DNA of 64,000 nucleotides from Thermasporomyces sp040195635 (GTDB taxonomy: Bacteria > Actinomycetota > Actinomycetes > Propionibacteriales > Actinopolymorphaceae). Position numbers and translations under genes: made by a program. Below, one piece after another: positions 58,228 through 64,000 of this stretch; position 1 is the first letter of the stretch; every line of letters starts with the position of its first letter. The notes under the pieces were generated by a model that was not told the DNA's origin, searched no databases, and saw only the letters and a program-made list of their open reading frames with translations. The stretch lies in assembly GCF_040195635.1 (NCBI RefSeq), contig NZ_JBEFTX010000007.1:281077-345076 (forward strand). Direction: 5' to 3'.

Positions 58228-61200
58228 TCATGGCACGGGATCCGTGCGGACCTTCCGCCTGACCAGTCGAGCGAGGGCGCCCACAGCGGGCACCGCAACC
58301 GCGGCGGCCGTACCCAGACCGGCCGATGTGAGTGCCGTCGCCCATCCCACCGGACCGAGCGGTCGGCAGCCGAAGAAGTGGCTGACTCCCGGGGTCTGGA
58401 CGACCGCCGCCAGCGCCGCGCCCGAGGCCGCACTCGCGCCGACGACCAGCGGGCTCCGCCAGCCCGTGGCGACCGTCTGCCCGAGCTGCGTACCGACCAG
58501 CGCGACGAGCGACACGGTGCTCGCCCGGGCCTGCGTTCCGGTCGCCCGAGCGACCAGCCACGCCCCCGTCGCGGACGCCGCGGTGAGCCCGGCACGGAGC
58601 AGGATGTCGCGGGTGAGCGCGGTACCAAGCGAGGCATCCGGGCCTTCGCGCAGCAGGGCCTCCGGTGTGGTGTGGGTGGGCGGGCGGACCGCGAGAGCCA
58701 GGGCCGGCAGAATGTCGGTGAACAGGTTGACGAGCAGCAGCTGCCGCGCGTTGAGTGGCGATCCGCCCGGTGCCAGGAGGCCGGCGCCCAGGGTGAAGGC
58801 GATCTCACCGAGGTTCCCTCCGACGAGGAGCGCCACCGACTCCCGCACCGACGCCCACATCGCCCTCCCCTCGACGATCGCGTCGGTGATGGTCTCGATC
58901 CGGTCGTCGGTCACCACGACGTCGGCGGCTTCGCGGGCGGCGTTCGTCCCGTACTTGCCGAGCGCGATGCCCGCGTCGGCGAGCCGGATCGCCGGCGCGT
59001 CGTTCGTACCGTCTCCGACCATGGCGACGGTGCTGCCACACGCCTGGTACGCCCCCACGATGCGGACCTTGTGCGCGGGAGTCACCCGGGCGAAGACCGA
59101 CACCTTCGGCAGGTTCGTCCGCAGTTCGGCGTCACTCATCAGGTCGAGCTCGCCGCCGGTGAGTACGCGCCGACCGTCGAGGATCCCGAGCTCGGCCGCG
59201 ATCGACTCCGCGGTCGTGGGGTGGTCGCCGGTGAGCATTCCGACGCTCACCCCGGCACTCCGCAGGGTGGACACGGCGTCCGCTGCCGTCGGGCGTACCT
59301 GGTCGGCGAGGGCGAGCAGACCGAGGAACTCCAGGCGTTCGACCCGGTCTTCGGTGAGGTCCTGCCGACTGGAAGCGGCGCGTTGGGCGACCGCGAGCAC
59401 GCGGTAGCCGTCGCGGGCGAGCCGGTCCACCTCTGTCTCGATGGCGTCGAGCGCGGCGGCGTCGAGCGGATCCACCGCGCCGCTCCGGCGCCATGACACG
59501 CAGCACGGCAGGACCTGTTCCGGTGCGCCCTTGACGACCAGCGCCATCCCGGTGGCGGTTCGCCCCAGGGCGGCGTGGTAGCCCCGGCCGGACTCGAACG
59601 GTACGTCGTCGACGAGTTCCCACCCGGCGTCGTCTCCGGGAGCGAGTCCGCCGTGGCGGGCAAGCACGCCTACCTGCGCCGCTGCGTCGACGACCGCGCG
59701 GTCGGTGGGATGCGGCTGCGCCCTGCCGTTGACCCGCTCCGGACTCGCCCGGAGACCGGCCGCGAGGATCGCCCGTCTGTACGGGTCCAGTGCATCGACC
59801 GGAGCGTCCCGTACGCCGTCGGAGACCCGACGCAGCCGGATCCGGCCCTCGGTGAGGGTCCCCGTCTTGTCGAGCAGCAGCATGTCGACCCGGCCGAGCG
59901 TCTCGATCGTCGGCGGGTTCCTGACCAGCGCGTTACGCGACGACAGGCGCCTCGCCGCGGCGAGCTGGGCGACCGTGGCGACAACCGGCAACCCTTCCGG
60001 TACGGCGGCGACGGCCAGGCTGACCGCGGTGCCGAGACTCTGCTCCAGCGGCCGCCCACGCAGGAGCCCGAGGCCGACCAGGCCGGCTGCACTGCCGAGC
60101 GCCACCGGGACCGTCGCGCGTACCAGCTTCGTCAACCGCGCCTGAACGCCGCCCTCCGGCCGCTGTCCGCTGGCGGCCGCCGCACTTTTGCCCGCCTCTG
60201 TCGCCGAGCCGGTCGCGACGACGACAGCCGCCGCCTGTCCCGCCGCGACCACGGTCCCCGCGTACAGCATGCACGTGCGATCGGCGATGTGCCCCGCCAT
60301 GCACGGCGCCGGCGACTTGACGACGAGCTGGGACTCCCCGGTGAGGCTCGACTCGTCGGCCTCCAGGGCGCTCGACTCGACGATCCGGCAGTCGGCGGGA
60401 ACCGCGTCACCGGCCTGGAGCAGAACGATGTCCCCCACGACGACGGTGTCGGGAGGCACGTCGAGCTCCTTCCCGTTCCGGCGGACGCGGACCGTTGCGG
60501 CACTGGCCTCCTCGAGCCGGCGGATCGCCCGATGCGTTCCGACCCGTTGGACGCCCCCGACCAGGGCGTTCAACGCCATCACTGCACCGATCAGTCCGGC
60601 GTCGGACACCGAACCGCTCGCGGCCGCGATTCCCGCCCCGGCGGCGAGCGTCGGCGTCAGCGGATTCGCCAGCTCATCCAGGCACGCCCGCGCCAGACCC
60701 GGCTCCTCCTGATCGCGGACGTCATGTCGGGAGCTCAGCCGGTCGGCGGCCGCGGCGGGCGAGAGCCCTTCAGGCGAGCTGTCCACCCGCCCGAGTACGG
60801 CGTCCACCGTCAGGGCATGCCAGTCAGTGACATCGGCGGGCACGGGCGCGGGCCGCCGGGCGAAGATGTGGGCCGCCCACGTACCCATGACGAATCCGGC
60901 CCCGGACGCGACATTGACGGCCAGGGTGGCCCGCTCGGTCGCTCCCGCCCGGGGTCCCATCAGGGCCAGCAGACCGGCCGTCACCGAGCCGTAGGTCGCG
61001 AGCAGAGCAGCACGTTGGGAGACGCCCCGCGCGACACCGATTGCGTCGAGAACGAAACACGCCTCGCTCAACCCCGGCCCGCACAGCAGGTCCGCTCCCC
61101 AAGGCGGCTGCCGGTCCGGTTCGAGGACACCGATCCCGCAGTCCGCAGCCACGAGCGCCGCCCCCGGGCCAGGTGCGACCAGCGCGACGACCCGCCCCTC

Positions 61201-62658
61201 GGCCTGCAGTGCGCGGACGGCGGCAGGTAGCCGGCTTCCCGACGACACCACCCGGTCGACCGCGAAGCGGCGAGCCAGGCCGCTTCCCCTCCCCGCGATC
61301 ACCAGCTCGCCCGCCGACCGGGCGGCCGTGACCAACGCGTCGGCCAACGGGGACACCTCGGGTTCGGCGGCAATGACCGCGACCAGCCGGTTCTTCCTGA
61401 CGAGGCCGAGGACGACCGCCCCACGCCTGCGTACCTGCCGGACCGCGGCCGCCGCCACCTCGGCCTCCTGGGGAGCCACCGTCGCGAGGGGACCGAGGAT
61501 CCACTCGCCCTGCCGGCGTACGGCGCCCGGGTCGCCCGGGTCGACCATGGCGTCGACCCGGGCCCGAAACCTCGCCGCCATGGCCGAGGCGTTCGGGTCC
61601 TCGCCGTTCGGGTCCTGGCCTTTCGGGTCTGCCTGGTCCTCCAGCCGTACGACGGGACCGCAGGCGTACCTCCCGGTGAGCAGTACGCGGGAGTCGACCA
61701 CCACGGTGTCCACCCGGTCGAGCCGGCGCAGGACGCTGCTGTCGAACGGCACCACGCCCCGGTCGGCGAGGACCCGACCGACGTGGGCGGCGAACGCCTC
61801 CCTGGCGACGGTGGTCGCCTTGGGCATCGCCGACACAAGGATCGACAAGGGCCGCCGAAGGCCACCGCTGACCAGGCACGCCATGGACGCGCCCACGAGA
61901 CCGGCCAGTCCGGCGCGGTCCTCGTGGCGCTCCACCGATCCTGGGGGCATCGCGACCCGGGCCCGAACCTCCACCGCAGCCGTGCGGTGGTCACCCGGTC
62001 GCGCGGAAAGGTCGGGCTCCCGCTCCGTCCAGACTCGGCGGCGCGCAGCGGCCTCACGCGCCAGCGACAGCCTGGTCGCCGCGTCGACGATCAGACCCAC
62101 CGGACTCTGTGCGAAGCCCTGGGCCACCGCTCCGGTCAGGACCAGGGTCAGACCGGCTGCGGACGGGCCGAGCACCGACTCGATGGCCCGCCGGACCCGG
62201 GGTGTAGACGCGACGAGTGTGGGCAGGACGGCGATCTCCGCCGGGAGGCGCGGAGCCCGTACGAACCGCCCGAGTACACCGACACCAAGACCGGCCAGAT
62301 CGGTGGCGAAGGCCACAAGCTGGCGTCGCTCCGCCTCGTGGTCGGCGGGATGCACCGGCCGGTCGGGAAATCCCACGTCACCCAGCCCGTGCCGATCCTC
62401 CACCTCCTCGATCGTCGCGACCAGGCCGGCAATGTCGGCCGCATCTCCCGTGCAGGCGGCGATGACCCGACCGAGCACGGCGTTCACGGCCACCCAGCTC
62501 ACTCCCGGGCGACGGACCAGTGCCGCCTCGACGTCGCGAGCCGCCTGCTCGCTGCCAGGCCGGTCGATCCCTCGCATCTCGACATGCGCGCGACCATTGC
62601 CGACCCAGATCCGCCGGGACTTCCGGGCATGGCGTACGGACCGCTGGGAAGCAGACAC
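58228..62658 (-). CDS. Giant P-type cation-transporting ATPase (CtpI-like)
   Basis: A 1476-residue P-type ATPase. The phosphorylation motif LLLDKTGTLTEG has Asp930. It also has SLTGES (actuator), AAVPEGLPVVATV (membrane helix 4, PEGLP as in P2-type calcium/sodium pumps), MLTGDHP, and hinge VGDGTNDAPA. The extra N-terminal half (about 1-740) includes a degenerate heavy-metal-domain-like fold (WVGNGRAHVEMRGIDRPGSE; VNAVLGRVIAACTG), a pseudo-HAD region and hydrophobic segments. It resembles mycobacterial CtpI. The transported ion is unknown. GTG 62658 has an AAGGGG site. It follows the decarboxylase gene after 14 bases and is probably in one transcript with it. Confidence 0.9.
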   Translation of the reverse strand: MSASQRSVRHARKSRRIWVGNGRAHVEMRGIDRPGSEQAARDVEAALVRRPGVSWVAVNAVLGRVIAACTGDAADIAGLVATIEEVEDRHGLGDVGFPDRPVHPADHEAERRQLVAFATDLAGLGVGVLGRFVRAPRLPAEIAVLPTLVASTPRVRRAIESVLGPSAAGLTLVLTGAVAQGFAQSPVGLIVDAATRLSLAREAAARRRVWTEREPDLSARPGDHRTAAVEVRARVAMPPGSVERHEDRAGLAGLVGASMACLVSGGLRRPLSILVSAMPKATTVAREAFAAHVGRVLADRGVVPFDSSVLRRLDRVDTVVVDSRVLLTGRYACGPVVRLEDQADPKGQDPNGEDPNASAMAARFRARVDAMVDPGDPGAVRRQGEWILGPLATVAPQEAEVAAAAVRQVRRRGAVVLGLVRKNRLVAVIAAEPEVSPLADALVTAARSAGELVIAGRGSGLARRFAVDRVVSSGSRLPAAVRALQAEGRVVALVAPGPGAALVAADCGIGVLEPDRQPPWGADLLCGPGLSEACFVLDAIGVARGVSQRAALLATYGSVTAGLLALMGPRAGATERATLAVNVASGAGFVMGTWAAHIFARRPAPVPADVTDWHALTVDAVLGRVDSSPEGLSPAAAADRLSSRHDVRDQEEPGLARACLDELANPLTPTLAAGAGIAAASGSVSDAGLIGAVMALNALVGGVQRVGTHRAIRRLEEASAATVRVRRNGKELDVPPDTVVVGDIVLLQAGDAVPADCRIVESSALEADESSLTGESQLVVKSPAPCMAGHIADRTCMLYAGTVVAAGQAAAVVVATGSATEAGKSAAAASGQRPEGGVQARLTKLVRATVPVALGSAAGLVGLGLLRGRPLEQSLGTAVSLAVAAVPEGLPVVATVAQLAAARRLSSRNALVRNPPTIETLGRVDMLLLDKTGTLTEGRIRLRRVSDGVRDAPVDALDPYRRAILAAGLRASPERVNGRAQPHPTDRAVVDAAAQVGVLARHGGLAPGDDAGWELVDDVPFESGRGYHAALGRTATGMALVVKGAPEQVLPCCVSWRRSGAVDPLDAAALDAIETEVDRLARDGYRVLAVAQRAASSRQDLTEDRVERLEFLGLLALADQVRPTAADAVSTLRSAGVSVGMLTGDHPTTAESIAAELGILDGRRVLTGGELDLMSDAELRTNLPKVSVFARVTPAHKVRIVGAYQACGSTVAMVGDGTNDAPAIRLADAGIALGKYGTNAAREAADVVVTDDRIETITDAIVEGRAMWASVRESVALLVGGNLGEIAFTLGAGLLAPGGSPLNARQLLLVNLFTDILPALALAVRPPTHTTPEALLREGPDASLGTALTRDILLRAGLTAASATGAWLVARATGTQARASTVSLVALVGTQLGQTVATGWRSPLVVGASAASGAALAAVVQTPGVSHFFGCRPLGPVGWATALTSAGLGTAAAVAVPAVGALARLVRRKVRTDPVP

Positions 62659-62672
62659 CCTCGACCCCTTCC

Positions 62673-63857
62673 TCAGTGGTGGAAAGTCGAGGTGTCGCGT
62701 CCCACCCGCGGCATCGGTGCCTCCAACTGGTCGAGGAAACCCACGGCGTCCTTGATGTCGGCCACCAGCAGGTGCGCGAGGTCCATCGACACCCCGTTGC
62801 GAACGACGACCCGCGTGACGATGGTGTCCTGCAGGTCGGCCGGCAACGGATACGCGGGGACCAGCCAGCCACGTTCGCGCAGCTTGTTCGACACGTCGTA
62901 GAGATCCCAGCGGCGCGCCGGCCCGGCCTGCCGCCAGACCACCACAGGCAGATCGGTGCCGTCCCCCACGACGTCGAACCGTCCGAGACCGGCGAGCTCC
63001 TTCGCGAGGTACGCCGCGACCTCCCGGCAGGACTCCTGCACACGGGTGTAACCGGTCCGCCCCAGCCGGAAGTCCCAATCCAGGTCGGGTTGGAGAAATG
63101 GCGCGACGAAACCGCCGGAAGCGGCGTCGACGTGGATCGGAATGTCGAGCCCCGTGCGGTGGTGCAGACCGTCCAGCCCGGACGCGATGTCCGCGACCGG
63201 TTCGTAGGCGCCGGTGTACGTGACGCCGAGGATTGGTACGACACCGATGGTGTTCTCGTCCACCGCGTCAAGGACGCCTTGCGCGGTGAGGCTGGGCCGC
63301 TCCTCGGTGACCGGTACGTATCTCGGCTCGACCTCCCAGTAGTTGGCGAACTTCTCCCACACCACCTGGACCGCGGAGCTGAAGACGATGTTGGGTGTCG
63401 CGGTCGACTTCTCCGCCGCCCGGCGGGACCGTTGCCAGCGACGCTTCAGCGCCAGTCCGGCGAGCATGCAGGCCTCAGACGAGCCGACCGTCGAGACACC
63501 CATCGTCCGGCGTGGTTCCGGGCAGTGCCACAGGCCGGCGATGATGTGGACGCAGCGCTCCTCGATCGCCGCCGTCATGGGGTACTCGTCCTTGTCGATC
63601 ATGTTCTTGTCCGCCGACTCCGCGTAGAGTTGCCGCGCCTGCGGCTCCATCCGCGTGGTCACGAACGTCGCGAGATTCTGTCGAGCATGGCCGTCGAGCA
63701 GAAGCTCGTCGTGGATCACCTGGTACGCCGTGTCCGGCAGCGTCTCCCGTTCGGGCAAGCGGTCGCGTGGGACGCTCTCCTCACCGGCACGGGTGAAGAG
63801 CGGGTTGACGTCGATGTTTTCGCATCGCCCATGACGGTTTGCGTGCGGTAATGCCAC
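62673..63857 (-). CDS. gadB: Glutamate decarboxylase-like protein with in-frame deletion of the PLP-lysine segment
   Basis: A PLP-dependent decarboxylase of 394 residues instead of the usual about 465. Conserved parts are DVNPLFTRAG, LNLATFVTT-like RQNLATFVTTRMEP, VSTVGSSEACMLAG, and the HVDAASGGFVAPF block whose Asp pairs with PLP nitrogen. Where relatives read DFRLPRVxSINxSGHKYG and about 60 more residues up to FLRLGRxGYTRVQ, this one goes directly from DFRL to GRTGYTRVQ (about residue 264; DNA 63066). So the Schiff-base lysine and the FSR loop are missing. The frame is kept, so a protein may be made but cannot hold PLP. GTG 63857 matches family N-termini. Confidence 0.88.
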   Translation of the reverse strand: MALPHANRHGRCENIDVNPLFTRAGEESVPRDRLPERETLPDTAYQVIHDELLLDGHARQNLATFVTTRMEPQARQLYAESADKNMIDKDEYPMTAAIEERCVHIIAGLWHCPEPRRTMGVSTVGSSEACMLAGLALKRRWQRSRRAAEKSTATPNIVFSSAVQVVWEKFANYWEVEPRYVPVTEERPSLTAQGVLDAVDENTIGVVPILGVTYTGAYEPVADIASGLDGLHHRTGLDIPIHVDAASGGFVAPFLQPDLDWDFRLGRTGYTRVQESCREVAAYLAKELAGLGRFDVVGDGTDLPVVVWRQAGPARRWDLYDVSNKLRERGWLVPAYPLPADLQDTIVTRVVVRNGVSMDLAHLLVADIKDAVGFLDQLEAPMPRVGRDTSTFHH

Positions 63858-63866
63858 GCCCGTCTC

Positions 63867-64000
63867 TTACCACAGGCTGGATCTGGCGAATCGGCGTGCG
63901 ATCTGGTTGGCGAGGACGAGCAGGATGAGGCCTACGACGGAGCGGAAGAGTCCGATTGCCGCGGCGTAGGAGATCTGCGGCACGGCGGCGGCGAGGCCTA
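63867..64000 (-). CDS. Sugar ABC transporter permease (LplB-like), C-terminal fragment at window edge
   Basis: The last 44 codons of a gene that continues off the right edge. The visible translation AAAVPQISYAAAIGLFRSVV continues GLILLVLANQIARRFARSSL and ends in Trp before a TAA. This is the recognisable C-terminus of polysaccharide-type permeases of the LplB family (YATAxGLFxSVxxxxxxxxAN). It stops 10 bases before the gad start and could be in the same transcript. Confidence 0.8.
   Translation of the reverse strand, partial: GLAAAVPQISYAAAIGLFRSVVGLILLVLANQIARRFARSSLW

Overview
The window is very GC-rich, densely coded DNA with many GTG and some TTG starts. It carries mycothiol ligase (mshC), an F420-type luciferase-like oxidoreductase, a PAC2 protein, DUF3090 and SCO1664-family genes. 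Together these point to a mycothiol- and F420-using actinomycete; a member of Propionibacteriales (Nocardioides, Kribbella or Actinopolymorpha-like) is my best inference but is not proven. The gene order trmI, M50 peptidase, RecB-like nuclease, metH, PAC2, mshC, SCO1664, DUF3090, phosphomutase, uppP, DUF5703, M20 matches, from memory, a conserved actinobacterial neighbourhood (the Rv2118c-Rv2141c region of Mycobacterium tuberculosis). Positions 1-28 kb are therefore mostly backbone.

Layout. 1-3.3 kb: tRNA methyltransferase (cut by the left edge), site-2 protease and RecB-like nuclease. 3.4-15.1 kb: an accessory block with a NarL-type two-component system, an epoxide hydrolase, an MFS exporter, a complete peptide (Opp/Dpp) ABC importer and a TetR regulator. 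15.2-28.2 kb: metH, PAC2, the mycothiol/UppP cluster, an F420 oxidoreductase, an aldo/keto reductase and an M20 hydrolase. 28.3-31.7 kb: tRNA-Leu(GAG), then a visibly lower-GC sugar ABC importer (ATPase, frameshifted permease, convergent binding protein). 32.0-45.3 kb: a single-chain acyl-CoA carboxylase of 1842 residues, downstream of a tight operon encoding two ABC half-exporters, a patatin-like lipase and a membrane-anchored kinase-like protein, with a MerR regulator next to it. 45.3-54.1 kb: an MFS exporter, a pentapeptide-repeat protein with a Cys-rich head, a large secreted discoidin-domain protein, and a divergent carbohydrate ABC importer. 54.1-58.2 kb: an RHH/MazF-like pair, a divergent enolase paralogue, LysR and an EamA exporter. 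58.2-64 kb: a giant P-type ATPase, a glutamate decarboxylase that has lost its PLP-lysine segment, and the tail of a sugar permease cut by the right edge.

How the parts fit. The 32-45 kb block is the most interesting: lipid hydrolysis (patatin), acyl-CoA carboxylation, export (ABC pair) and a kinase-like membrane protein lie on one strand with 4-base overlaps or short gaps, which suggests one lipid-related or secreted-product system. Several genes show molecular damage or active-site change: the frameshifted permease, the decarboxylase deletion and the enolase His-to-Ala change. These are the clearest sequence-level surprises. I saw no CRISPR array, insertion sequence, phage gene or rRNA.
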